Positions 39,299 through 46,424 of a DNA stretch of 46,776 bases are shown piece after piece. Position 1 is the first letter of the stretch; every line of letters starts with the position of its first letter. This DNA comes from a virus. The stretch covers positions 1-46,776 of the IMG/VR virus record IMGVR_UViG_3300037628_000466. One strand, given 5' to 3'. The notes beneath the pieces were generated by a model, which saw only the letters and a list, made by a program, of their open reading frames with translations, made no database searches and was not told where the DNA came from. The position numbers and the translations under genes are program-made.

Positions 39299-39682
39299 TC
39301 ATACCTCCCTCACGGTTATCTCAACGCGAGGATTGTCGCGGTCGATCTTGAATTCGGTCGGCTCGTGGGATAAATGTTCCCGATCATCATCAACTATGAC
39401 TCCGGCATCTTTTAGGCCATCATAAAACGGCTTCATGCGCTGCTCAAAATTGCGATAATCTCGTTTCCGCTTATCAGGGAAATAGAAAACCTCCCAAGCG
39501 ATAGCCTTTTGCCAGGGCATCCCTTTGGAATCAAATTCCTTCCATGCGATAACTTGTCGCGCCCTCAAGCATGAACCTTCCCGATAAATTGCAGTTGCCC
39601 TTGCTTTAACTCTCCAGTGAACCCGCGCATTTGGGCTTAATTCCTTTGGCGGCAGCGGCCGGGTTATCGTCAACTCTCTCAT
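39299..39682 (-). CDS. rusA: RusA-like Holliday junction resolvase
   Basis: 127 residues. RDYRNFEQRMKPFYDGLKDA then GVIVDDDREH reproduces the RusA active-site layout: an aspartate in R-D-x-x-N, then D-G-L, then a D-D-D cluster that bind Mg2+. RusA enzymes cut branched recombination and replication intermediates, often before packaging. ATGA overlap with the zinc-ribbon gene upstream. Length matches the family. Confidence 0.9.
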   Translation of the reverse strand: MRELTITRPLPPKELSPNARVHWRVKARATAIYREGSCLRARQVIAWKEFDSKGMPWQKAIAWEVFYFPDKRKRDYRNFEQRMKPFYDGLKDAGVIVDDDREHLSHEPTEFKIDRDNPRVEITVREV

Positions 39683-39933
39683 TTCACTCCCTTCCTGCGC
39701 CTAAGTGCCGCCCGATTTATTTCGCTGACTTTTGATTCCTTTTTTGGTTTGGGTAGCAATCCCAAATACTTCAACAACGATTCCCGGATAGTCAGCAATT
39801 GCAGCCGAGAGGTCTCGCCACACGTCGGGCAAGTGGCATCTCGGCCACATTGGGATGGAACCACATTCTTAGCGCCGCATTCCGGGCAAGTCCATATCAA
39901 TTGTATAGTTACGGGTGTGGTAACTGGTTTCAT
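39679..39933 (-). CDS. Zinc-ribbon protein
   Basis: 84 residues. WTCPECGAKNVVPSQCG and TCPTCGETSRL form a four-cysteine ribbon; C-terminus is basic (NRAALRRRKGVK), so nucleic-acid binding is plausible. Overlaps rusA. Confidence 0.7.
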   Translation of the reverse strand: MKPVTTPVTIQLIWTCPECGAKNVVPSQCGRDATCPTCGETSRLQLLTIRESLLKYLGLLPKPKKESKVSEINRAALRRRKGVK

Positions 39934-40193
39934 TTATTCTTCCTTTTTCGTTTTGGCACCTCGTGGATATAATTACCCTTTTTGTCACGGGCAAACCAAT
40001 TTCTTGTTTTTCGGTTTACAATTTTCTCGCATTCAGTGCAAATGTATGGGCTGCCGAGTTTTATATTTTGGCATGGTTTCATTTCTCCGCCACATTCCGG
40101 GCATTCAAGCGGCATTCCTCTCTCTTTCAAGACCTTTTTAGTTAGTCTTCGTCTTATTCTTTGGCACCACTCTACAGCTTCCCTATTTTTCAA
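39930..40193 (-). CDS. Zinc-ribbon protein, basic
   Basis: 87 residues from a TTG at 40193 overlapping the upstream stop; an ATG at 40115 is an alternative start. LECPECGGEMKPCQNI and YICTECEKIV give the ribbon. The C-terminus is strongly basic (HEVPKRKRKNK). Unknown role. Confidence 0.6.
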   Translation of the reverse strand: MKNREAVEWCQRIRRRLTKKVLKERGMPLECPECGGEMKPCQNIKLGSPYICTECEKIVNRKTRNWFARDKKGNYIHEVPKRKRKNK

Positions 40194-40540
40194 AACCCCC
40201 TGTCCTTCAATAGCTTAGCCAAACTTTCTACCGATTTGTCCGCTGGCCAAACCCGTTCGACAAACTTACTCCACGGCTCAATCATATCATATTTCCCCGG
40301 CGCATTGCAAGCCGCCAGGATAAATCCTTGAGGATTGTCGATCTTTTTAGTTGGATTATAGGCATAGCGGATCAAGTCTACTGGGTTAATTTCGCCTCGG
40401 CATCGCTTAAGTATCTTTTGAGCAAGTTTATATACCTTTTTATGTCCAATATCTTTTTCCAAAATATCGACGATATCAATACGCCTGATCAGCTCATCGT
40501 ATACCGCATCGATGTCCAAGCGTCGGGGTCGGTTAGTCAT
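40190..40540 (-). CDS. Hypothetical protein, possible replication accessory
   Basis: 116 residues from the ATG at 40540, overlapping the upstream gene by eight bases. NPQGFILAACNAPGKYDM resembles the short NP.G motif in some phage and plasmid replication proteins; the rest is helical with DIGHKKVYKLAQKILKRCRG. The similarity is weak, so function is open. Confidence 0.55.
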   Translation of the reverse strand: MTNRPRRLDIDAVYDELIRRIDIVDILEKDIGHKKVYKLAQKILKRCRGEINPVDLIRYAYNPTKKIDNPQGFILAACNAPGKYDMIEPWSKFVERVWPADKSVESLAKLLKDRGF

Positions 40541-40721
40541 TTTTATTGGGGGGTTCAGGGTTATAATTGGGACTGGGAATAATTGGGCGAGTATCTTTAA
40601 CCACGATTTTATCAGCCACAAAAACGACATTTATTGTTACTTGATCGTCACTCATAATTTGAATATAATCGTGTGTCAACGTGCTCGTTTTTGTGATGGT
40701 TACTTCAAGGTTCAACATCAT
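40533..40721 (-). CDS. Small beta-rich hypothetical protein
   Basis: 62 residues after GGAGG. Alternating strands (LNLEVTITKTSTLTHDYIQI; VTINVVFVADKIVVKD) and a proline-rich end. Overlaps both neighbours. Confidence 0.6.
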   Translation of the reverse strand: MMLNLEVTITKTSTLTHDYIQIMSDDQVTINVVFVADKIVVKDTRPIIPSPNYNPEPPNKND

Positions 40722-40963
40722 TTCTCCTCCATTAAATAATGTTTCGGACACCAATACTTTGCCGATCCTGGTGGGGCCGTGTACCGAGAAACCACCTCAC
40801 AACCCGGATGACAGCATTTAACTGGCTTACGGCCAACACCTTCCCGCATTTCTTTTGACATCTTTTTACCGGAAAATAATCGATAAATACCATGCTCAGG
40901 TTTAGCTTTAACTAAACGATCCGATGAGTTTTTTGTAAAATTTCTTTTAGGGTTTAGAGTCAT
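40718..40963 (-). CDS. Zinc-finger-like small protein
   Basis: 81 residues from the ATG at 40963 (ATGA overlap). KCCHPGCEVVSRYTAPPGSA then KYWCPKHY gives a C-x4-C...C-x2-H centre typical of small phage zinc proteins. Basic N-terminus. Unknown role. Confidence 0.65.
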   Translation of the reverse strand: MTLNPKRNFTKNSSDRLVKAKPEHGIYRLFSGKKMSKEMREGVGRKPVKCCHPGCEVVSRYTAPPGSAKYWCPKHYLMEEK

Positions 40964-41211
40964 GGTAGCAACCACATTTGAGTACGGCGGACATGCCGTC
41001 CTTCCGGGCCAATTTCAATATCTCTCTGGTCACGAAGTTCGTAAAGGGCTTTCGTGTAATCCGCTTCACTGCCCCCAAAACCACGCATCATGACTTCGGC
41101 GTGTAAGGCAAATCGCCCAATCCACATTCCATCCCTGGGAATCAAATTGAATATCTTCCTCTGATTGCCTCGTGGTTTTTGTCGTTTTTCATCGTCAATT
41201 GGCTTAATCAC
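40960..41211 (-). CDS. Putative winged-helix-like small protein
   Basis: 83 residues from a GTG with AAGGAGG. The order helix (NQRKIFNLI), helix (ADYTKALYELRDQRDIEIG) and beta wing (RHVRRTQMWLL) resembles a winged helix. DNA binding is suggested, not shown. Confidence 0.55.
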   Translation of the reverse strand: MIKPIDDEKRQKPRGNQRKIFNLIPRDGMWIGRFALHAEVMMRGFGGSEADYTKALYELRDQRDIEIGPEGRHVRRTQMWLLP

Positions 41212-41243
41212 ACCGTCCTCCTTGATCCCCCGGCGTCAGAGGG

Positions 41244-41528
41244 TTATGCTTTGCCTTTGCATCTCCCGATACAATTACAATCTACATTATTACCGCTGGA
41301 GCTATGAAAGCTCACATCTACCGATGGACAACGAAGCAACTCAGTGCAAGAAAATTGACTACCTAATTGTAATGCTGGCCTTTCTGGATCATAAACAAAC
41401 CAAGACCATGCTCCCGCTGCTCTTTGATGACGACCAGCGTAAACACGCCGGATGACAGCTTCGGAAGATAATTTCACACCCAAGGATCGTAATTTATCTA
41501 ACATTTTTCTTGTTGTTCTTCCCTTCAT
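41244..41528 (-). CDS. Hypothetical protein, basic, possible HTH
   Basis: 94 residues from the ATG at 41528 (ATGA overlap, GGAGGGG). N-terminal TTRKMLDKLRSLGVKLSSEA then VIRRVYAG looks helical with a DNA-binding feel; C-terminal CNCIGRCKGKA is cysteine-rich. Confidence 0.55.
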   Translation of the reverse strand: MKGRTTRKMLDKLRSLGVKLSSEAVIRRVYAGRHQRAAGAWSWFVYDPERPALQLGSQFSCTELLRCPSVDVSFHSSSGNNVDCNCIGRCKGKA

Positions 41529-41713
41529 CCTTTCCCCTCCTTTTCGATAAACGCCGCGATGGCCAGCCATCGTTTAGGGGTAATCCAGTCGTCACAAATC
41601 TCTATAAGATTGCTGTAAATATTAACATAGAGACGCTCATCGACTGTGCTCCTGATGGCGATACAATTATCCCCCTTGATTGCCTTTAACCCTTCACCGA
41701 TCTTTTCCATCAT
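41525..41713 (-). CDS. Small hypothetical protein
   Basis: 62 residues after CGGAGAGGG. Alpha-beta pattern (CIAIRSTVDERLYVNIYSNL, CDDWITPKRWLAIAAFIEKE). Not recognised. Confidence 0.6.
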   Translation of the reverse strand: MMEKIGEGLKAIKGDNCIAIRSTVDERLYVNIYSNLIEICDDWITPKRWLAIAAFIEKEGKG

Positions 41714-41759
41714 CCCTCTCCGTTTAGAGTCCGGAAAGTCCTTACGGACCCGCGTGAGG

Positions 41760-41993
41760 CTATGCTTCAATGTACGGCAATAAATCACCGAGCGCGTATT
41801 CGGTGTTTATCCGTACTTTCGCTTCTCTCAGGGCAAGTTCTTCATAATACTTAGCATTGAATCGCAGGCGATCTAATTTGATTTGGCGAATATCTTTTTG
41901 TAGCCGCTGAGATTCTTTGTGCCTTCCCCAATAGTAACCCATGAAAAATGTCGTTACTATAACCAGACTAAATGTTGTAGCGTTGTCCATCAT
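41760..41993 (-). CDS. Small membrane-anchored protein
   Basis: 77 residues after GGAGGG. One N-terminal hydrophobic helix (TTFSLVIVTTFFMGYYWG) then a charged helical domain. Unknown. Confidence 0.6.
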   Translation of the reverse strand: MMDNATTFSLVIVTTFFMGYYWGRHKESQRLQKDIRQIKLDRLRFNAKYYEELALREAKVRINTEYALGDLLPYIEA

Positions 41994-42232
41994 CCCTCCT
42001 CCAGCGCCGCCTTGATGAGGGCGGCTGTTGTTCTAATGTGTTGCGGTCTTGTTATTATGCGCTTATCATATAGCATACACGCCACCCTCTCGGCCTGCTT
42101 GGCGATGTCGGGCTTAGGGATTACGCAATCGCAGCAGTAGTCAGTGTCGCCTATTGTGATTAGGTGACCTTTTTGGCCACAGCGATGACACGAGTACGTT
42201 TCTACATTTTCTGTTAAAGGGCATTTATTCAC
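41990..42232 (-). CDS. Zinc-ribbon protein
   Basis: 80 residues from a GTG at 42232 (GTGA overlap, AAAGGAGGG). CHRCGQKGHLITIGDTDYCC then DC forms a ribbon; helical C-terminus. Unknown. Confidence 0.65.
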   Translation of the reverse strand: MNKCPLTENVETYSCHRCGQKGHLITIGDTDYCCDCVIPKPDIAKQAERVACMLYDKRIITRPQHIRTTAALIKAALEEG

Positions 42233-42411
42233 GGCCGCCCTCCTTTTCGACTTCTCCGTTGTAATACAGAATGGCAATGAGGACAATTTGCGGCTGAGAC
42301 ATGGGGCGTTGTTTGTGCTTCCCACGGATCAATAACCCCTTCACACGACGGGCACCACCAGTATGATGTGTCGTAATACCAAGTTTGGTCACTGTCAAAT
42401 ATTCTTGTCAT
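42229..42411 (-). CDS. Zinc-ribbon protein
   Basis: 60 residues. WWCPSCEGVIDPW and NCPHCHSVLQRRSRKGG give C-x2-C knuckles; basic end. Unknown. Confidence 0.65.
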   Translation of the reverse strand: MTRIFDSDQTWYYDTSYWWCPSCEGVIDPWEAQTTPHVSAANCPHCHSVLQRRSRKGGRP

Positions 42412-42412
42412 C

Positions 42413-42691
42413 TCATCCCTCCTCGGCCTGGATGGCCTTGGCTATATTTCGTGTTGTCGGAGTAATCCCATATTCTTTCACATATTCATTGGCAAATACT
42501 TTAATTGTCGCCCTATGCTTCCACAACTTCATCGCCGCGACAACCTGCCGGTGGGCGGCGAGAGAGGGTTGACGGTAAGCGCAGCCTTCACATGTTATAT
42601 ATTTGCAATACTCAAGCTCTACACATTTACCCCCGCATATTGGGCACGGCGGGATCGGCAGCTCCTTTAGCGCTGATTTAGTCCTGGGCAT
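42413..42691 (-). CDS. Zinc-ribbon protein with Lar-like layout
   Basis: 92 residues from the ATG at 42691 with GGAGG. LPIPPCPICGGKCVELEYCK then CEGC, followed by a helix with LAAHRQVVAAMKLWKHRA, resembles a compact Lar-type ribbon (CPxCG...C..C...W). Possibly related to the triple-Lar protein; not certain. Confidence 0.6.
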   Translation of the reverse strand: MPRTKSALKELPIPPCPICGGKCVELEYCKYITCEGCAYRQPSLAAHRQVVAAMKLWKHRATIKVFANEYVKEYGITPTTRNIAKAIQAEEG

Positions 42692-42860
42692 TAGGGACCT
42701 CCAGGGTTGATGTAACACATTCCACGTGTGCCCGGCGATTATAGCCACCGTCATAATATTTTTGCCCAGCATATATGTTTAGCCTACAAATTTCGCAGCC
42801 GTGGCAAGAATGACAAACTCTAATTGGATACTTCTGATAATCAATTTCCTTTTTAGCCAT
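42678..42860 (-). CDS. Cysteine/histidine-rich small protein
   Basis: 60 residues. RVCHSCHGCEICRLNIYAGQ has a dense C/H cluster, then YNRRAHVEC. A metal site is likely. Unknown. Confidence 0.65.
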   Translation of the reverse strand: MAKKEIDYQKYPIRVCHSCHGCEICRLNIYAGQKYYDGGYNRRAHVECVTSTLEVPNAQD

Positions 42861-42861
42861 C

Positions 42862-43221
42862 TCATTCCTCCTTACCCGTCCTGACGCAGGAAGGGCAAAT
42901 CGCCCGCCACGTCGCCGTCAGCAGGGCTTGGGCGAGTTTTTCGGTAGTTGGAAAATCTTTTTCGTTTATATCGCAATCTTCCAAAATATTTAGCATTATC
43001 TCGTTTGCTCTGAAAATATTATCAAGCTCAAGTTTTGGCCACACCCATTTAATATGCGCATCGACCGAGGTGGCGAGGAGGGTATGAAACGTACTAAAGC
43101 ACTGCTTATTCTGTGTTTCGTAGTTACTTAACAGTTCCCCTGTTTTGGGATCATTCATGAACTCAACCTCACACTTCTCCAGCACCTCTCGCACCATTTG
43201 TTCCGTCGTCGGCTCAGGCAT
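42862..43221 (-). CDS. Hypothetical protein
   Basis: 119 residues, starting MPEPTTEQMVREVLEKCEVE, helical and acidic, with a CPSC near the C-terminus. Starts inside the zinc-finger gene upstream (eight-base overlap). Not recognised. Confidence 0.6.
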   Translation of the reverse strand: MPEPTTEQMVREVLEKCEVEFMNDPKTGELLSNYETQNKQCFSTFHTLLATSVDAHIKWVWPKLELDNIFRANEIMLNILEDCDINEKDFPTTEKLAQALLTATWRAICPSCVRTGKEE

Positions 43222-43393
43222 CGGGCTGCTCCTTTATTCTGTAATCCCACGAATAAGTATCACCGTGAGTAAATGTTATCTTGCATTTCTCGTGACGATC
43301 TCTGTGCATTGCCCGGTGTCTTGTTATACCTAAATAATGGAAATATTTATCGCACGTATGGCAATAACATTCCTTTGCCCGAGTTACTCTCAC
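43214..43393 (-). CDS. C2H2-like zinc-finger miniprotein
   Basis: 59 residues from a GTG at 43393 six bases after AAGGAG. CYCHTCDKYFHYLGITRHRA then MHRDRHEKC reproduces the C-x2-C-x12-H-x3-H spacing of a classical C2H2 finger (C11, C14, H26, H30). Prokaryotic C2H2 fingers are rare (the Ros/MucR type). Nucleic-acid binding is plausible. A 14-codon frame (43390-43434) lies just upstream and may be a leader. Confidence 0.6.
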   Translation of the reverse strand: MRVTRAKECYCHTCDKYFHYLGITRHRAMHRDRHEKCKITFTHGDTYSWDYRIKEQPDA

Positions 43394-43443
43394 TTCATCT
43401 CCTTACCTACCGTTATCTTCTCGTCTTTCGCCATTACTGTCCC

Positions 43444-43677
43444 CTATTCATTACCCATTTCTGATCCGTCTGTTATCCAACAGTCCGGGTCGTGTAATAA
43501 TCTAATTACTTCCCCTACCGGGAGCTTGTCCCTTTCCGCCGCCCCCTGGACCGCAAGGTGGGATGGGCAATGTAGGTCGTGGCTGGAGACTAATGCCTTT
43601 GTTAACGTTGCGATAAGACGTTGATCAAGAGGAAAGCCGTTCAATATTATAACAATACTGTCATGTAAATCATTCAT
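43444..43677 (-). CDS. Hypothetical protein
   Basis: 77 residues after GGAGGGG. Helical with ALVSSHDLHCPSHLAVQGAA. Eight-base overlap with the upstream gene. Not recognised. Confidence 0.6.
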   Translation of the reverse strand: MNDLHDSIVIILNGFPLDQRLIATLTKALVSSHDLHCPSHLAVQGAAERDKLPVGEVIRLLHDPDCWITDGSEMGNE

Positions 43678-43990
43678 CGTGTGGCCCCTCCTGCCCGATC
43701 AGCTTGCGGGCGGCGGCAAGTTTTACCATCACTTCCCACGGATACCCAGATTTAGACGGGTAGAACCCCTTTTTTGCCAGAATCAATTGAGCAAACAGCA
43801 TATCCATTGCAGTATGAGCCTCACTAATTAACTTCATTTCCGGCGACTCGGCGCGGGCGGTCGCGATGAATTTGATGATGTAATCCTTGTTGTCCCCCAG
43901 TGCAGATGAGAGATATTCTTTCTTGTCCCGGTGAGCAGCATAAGATAACTCACGCCAGACATTTTCCGCAAACAACTTGTCATTTGGCAT
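43670..43990 (-). CDS. Hypothetical helical protein
   Basis: 106 residues, all helical (YIIKFIATARAESPEMKLIS; MDMLFAQLILAKKGF). AGGAG precedes the ATG. Not recognised. Confidence 0.6.
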   Translation of the reverse strand: MPNDKLFAENVWRELSYAAHRDKKEYLSSALGDNKDYIIKFIATARAESPEMKLISEAHTAMDMLFAQLILAKKGFYPSKSGYPWEVMVKLAAARKLIGQEGPHDE

Positions 43991-44231
43991 CAGGCTCGCT
44001 CCTGTGAATCATTATTTCGCGAGATTTCTCGTTCCATTTGGTTGTTTCGGGTGGATTTTCCGTAGAATATGTCCAATTAGGCTTAATGTCTGCCCACGAC
44101 CACGATTCCTTGCCATTCACATGCAATTGGAAATCCGGCTTTTCTTCCGGCATTTCTGGGTGATCCAAGGCTAATAATATTTTCTCAATTCCAGCGGCGA
44201 TCAGTTGCTTCTCTTTTAAGCTAAACATCAT
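43980..44231 (-). CDS. Hypothetical protein
   Basis: 83 residues after GGAGGG. Helix then Trp-rich middle (SWSWADIKPNWTYSTE). Not recognised. Confidence 0.6.
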   Translation of the reverse strand: MMFSLKEKQLIAAGIEKILLALDHPEMPEEKPDFQLHVNGKESWSWADIKPNWTYSTENPPETTKWNEKSREIMIHRSEPDAK

Positions 44232-44275
44232 TCCCTCCTTCCCCCGACACAGCGCCGGGGGTGTGCGTGGGTCGG

Positions 44276-44455
44276 TTAGTTGGGTTTGGACATATTCTCA
44301 ACAAATTCCGCAATCAACTTGCCGATGATGTCATCCTGTACCAATCCATCCGGCACCAAGTGGTCAAAGTCATTTTTGACCTTTACGGGAATACGCACGT
44401 AAAACCTTTTAACTGGTGCCGGTGTTGAATCCGCCAATAATTTTCTTGCGTCCAT
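44276..44455 (-). CDS. Possible ribbon-helix-helix protein
   Basis: 59 residues from the ATG at 44455 after GGAGG. RFYVRIPVKVKNDFDHL (strand then helix) and VQDDIIGKLIAEFVENM (helix) fit a ribbon-helix-helix fold, common in small regulators. Tentative. Confidence 0.55.
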   Translation of the reverse strand: MDARKLLADSTPAPVKRFYVRIPVKVKNDFDHLVPDGLVQDDIIGKLIAEFVENMSKPN

Positions 44456-44456
44456 T

Positions 44457-44663
44457 TCACTCCTCCGTTTTGATGGGCTGCATTCTCCTATCAATTTCTG
44501 TGGCTTTACCCGCAACGATCAATTGGCTGAGGGCTTTGTCTATTTGCTCATACGAGCCAAACGATACTGCCAGTGCAGCAGTAACTATTACTTTTCGGCT
44601 GACCGGTTTCTTAATTCGGCGCAAGGCTCTGAGCAGGTTTTTTTGTCGTGGGGTGAGTTTCAT
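44457..44663 (-). CDS. Small winged-helix-like DNA-binding protein
   Basis: 68 residues. LTPRQKNLLRALRRIKKPVS then KVIVTAALAVSFGSYEQIDK and ALSQLIVAGKATEID form the helix-helix-helix-wing order of a winged HTH. Located between the SSB-like gene and the RHH-like gene. AGGAG ribosome site. Confidence 0.6.
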   Translation of the reverse strand: MKLTPRQKNLLRALRRIKKPVSRKVIVTAALAVSFGSYEQIDKALSQLIVAGKATEIDRRMQPIKTEE

Positions 44664-44672
44664 GGCTTACTC

Positions 44673-45308
44673 CTAAAATGGCAAGTCGTCGTCACCCGGT
44701 GGCGGTGTGCTTGGTTTTGCCGGCGCATCGTTCTTATTCTCCCTTTCCGGCCATTGGATTGGTGATTCGACTTGGATAGGATCAATTCCCTTAAACCGCT
44801 TTTGAATCTCTTTCACAGCAGCAAACAGATGACCTTTCTTTGTCGGCTTGGTTTCAACCACAATAAATGCCGACATTCCGACAAGATCATCCCACTCGAT
44901 ATCTTTAGCCCCGTTCTTGGGGTTAATTGCCACAAACGGATCACCGTCTTTTTTAATGTCCAGGTAGTCATCGATTGTAATACCCATCAAGCGGAAGAAA
45001 TATTTGTACATATTACTTTTCATCCCACGTGACAAGCGGTCCTGTTTGGTTAGTTCATATCGTTTTCCCTCAAAGATTTCATGCCCCTCTTTAATTTCGC
45101 CGGTTTCAACATCAAGCAACTCATCTCTGGGGATCGTGGCATCGAGTTGCCAATATGTAGTAATGGCCCAATCTTTATCACTCTCAGAGTTGAACATATT
45201 TTGTCCAAATTCAACATCTTTTTCGTAAGTGACCTTGAGACATACAGCATTATATGTCTCGCTCGGCGGCTTGGGCTGATAAACACCTTTTGGCTCCGGT
45301 GCAAACAT
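44673..45308 (-). CDS. Single-stranded DNA-binding-like phage protein (SSB-type acidic tail)
   Basis: 211 residues. The C-terminus is PPPGDDDLPF, the acidic tip with terminal Phe by which bacterial SSB proteins recruit partner enzymes. The first 150 residues look like a beta-barrel OB-type domain (YNAVCLKVTYEKDVEFGQNM; WAITTYWQLDATIPRDEL; DDLVGMSAFIVVETKPTKKG), consistent with the DUF669-like recombination proteins often next to Gp157. It would protect ssDNA during recombination or replication. ATG at 45308, AGGAGG upstream. Confidence 0.75.
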   Translation of the reverse strand: MFAPEPKGVYQPKPPSETYNAVCLKVTYEKDVEFGQNMFNSESDKDWAITTYWQLDATIPRDELLDVETGEIKEGHEIFEGKRYELTKQDRLSRGMKSNMYKYFFRLMGITIDDYLDIKKDGDPFVAINPKNGAKDIEWDDLVGMSAFIVVETKPTKKGHLFAAVKEIQKRFKGIDPIQVESPIQWPERENKNDAPAKPSTPPPGDDDLPF

Positions 45309-45319
45309 TGAAATACCTC

Positions 45320-45823
45320 CTACTTAATGAGTACCGCCCGCTCACCGTTAACCAGCGTAGCGTTAGGTACATGAGTGCCTTCGGTTAAGTGTTTTTTCAT
45401 TAATTGTTTATCCAGTTTTGGTTCTTGTGGTATCCAATAGATACTATCCTTGGGCACCATAGCCACATCAACCCATATTCGCTTGCTTGGTTTTCGCAAG
45501 GTGATCGTTAACAATTCGCCTTTGATCTTGTCTATCTTTTGCCCGGCCATATAATCCTTCATATGGTTTTTTAATGATGTTACATTGCTGTCAATGGTTT
45601 TCGCCCGATCAGTCAGCCGTTGCGCCTCGTTTTTGAGAGCGTCGATCTCGGCTTTCTTACTCAGAATGATTTTGGCATAATTTTCAAACTCGGCCTCGAT
45701 ATCATGTTCTGCCGCTTCAAGTTCTGCCGTTAAATAGGTGCTGATTTCTCCGGTATCGGCAGCTTCTTCATCGATCATTTCCATCAATCGATTGTGCCGC
45801 CCTTCTAATTCATAAAGATTCAC
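45320..45823 (-). CDS. Gp157-family phage protein
   Basis: 167 residues. MNLYELEGRHNRLMEMIDE, then ISTYLTAELEAAEHDIEAEF, a central coiled coil, and SLKNHMKDYMAGQKIDKIKG followed by TLRKPSKRIWV are the hallmarks of the Siphovirus Gp157 family. A streptococcal member was linked to phage resistance, but the biochemical role is unknown. Its constant pairing with SSB and recombinases suggests DNA metabolism. AGGAGG precedes the start. Confidence 0.85.
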   Translation of the reverse strand: MNLYELEGRHNRLMEMIDEEAADTGEISTYLTAELEAAEHDIEAEFENYAKIILSKKAEIDALKNEAQRLTDRAKTIDSNVTSLKNHMKDYMAGQKIDKIKGELLTITLRKPSKRIWVDVAMVPKDSIYWIPQEPKLDKQLMKKHLTEGTHVPNATLVNGERAVLIK

Positions 45824-46025
45824 GACCTACCTCCTTACATCGTGGTGCGTTATCACAATGTCTTGCAATTGCGGCTTCCCGTTCCTCATCATCTTCATGT
45901 TGGGCAAGGAGGTGGGCTATATCCTGAGGATCGCGCCCAACTTCATCGGCAAACTGTTCAAGGCATTGCCGCTGAACTCGTGCCCCGGCCCGTAGACTAT
46001 GCCACCACAACTTCGCATTCCTCAT
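45810..46025 (-). CDS. Small hypothetical protein
   Basis: 71 residues from the ATG at 46025, six bases after AGGAGG. Helical with Gln/Glu/His-rich middle (DIAHLLAQHEDDEEREAAIA). Overlaps genes on both sides. Not recognised. Confidence 0.6.
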   Translation of the reverse strand: MRNAKLWWHSLRAGARVQRQCLEQFADEVGRDPQDIAHLLAQHEDDEEREAAIARHCDNAPRCKEVGRESL

Positions 46026-46173
46026 AACGATCCTCCTCATCGTGAAGTTCAAGCAATTTATGTTCCAGCCCATGCCGTCGTACATAATCCCGGCGAATCA
46101 GCACAATACTTTCCTGGGGTGTCAAGCCTTTGACCCAGTATTGTCGCACTTCACTTATTGGTCGCCAAGTCAC
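45997..46173 (-). CDS. Small hypothetical protein
   Basis: 58 residues from a GTG at 46173 overlapping the upstream stop (GTGA), AGGA seven bases upstream. Reads (V)TWRPISEVRQYWVKGLTPQE then a helix with two charged clusters and an acidic end (ELHDEEDRYEECEVVV). The segment PQESIVLIRRDYVRRHGLE fits a compact helical regulator. Not recognised. Confidence 0.6.
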   Translation of the reverse strand: MTWRPISEVRQYWVKGLTPQESIVLIRRDYVRRHGLEHKLLELHDEEDRYEECEVVVA

Positions 46174-46412
46174 CACTTAATCCTATTTTCTTTTTCCCGC
46201 ATACAATGGGCGTCGGCGCAATAAGCGGCAGCGTAGCGTAGCTCGCCCTTTGACAACATTTTTATTGCCAACAAGATATATTTATTTGAGCTTTGTTTGG
46301 ATTCCGCCGGGACTGACCTCGCCCTATCCCAAAACTTCTCCCGTACATCCTCAGCCGGGGATAGTTTACGCTCGATCTTGATGTTGTCACCTTTGATTGT
46401 TACTGTGTCCAT
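46170..46412 (-). CDS. Small hypothetical protein
   Basis: 80 residues from the ATG at 46412 after AAAAGGAG. MDTVTIKGDNIKIERKLSPA opens with a beta hairpin, the rest is helical with one CADAHC. Not recognised. Confidence 0.6.
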   Translation of the reverse strand: MDTVTIKGDNIKIERKLSPAEDVREKFWDRARSVPAESKQSSNKYILLAIKMLSKGELRYAAAYCADAHCMREKENRIKW

Positions 46413-46424
46413 CACTCACTCCTT

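Noticed and set aside
43390-43434. 14-codon ORF MAKDEKITVGKEMK before the zinc-finger gene
   Set aside because: Only a weak ribosome-like GGGG precedes it; may be a leader peptide but not supported enough to list.
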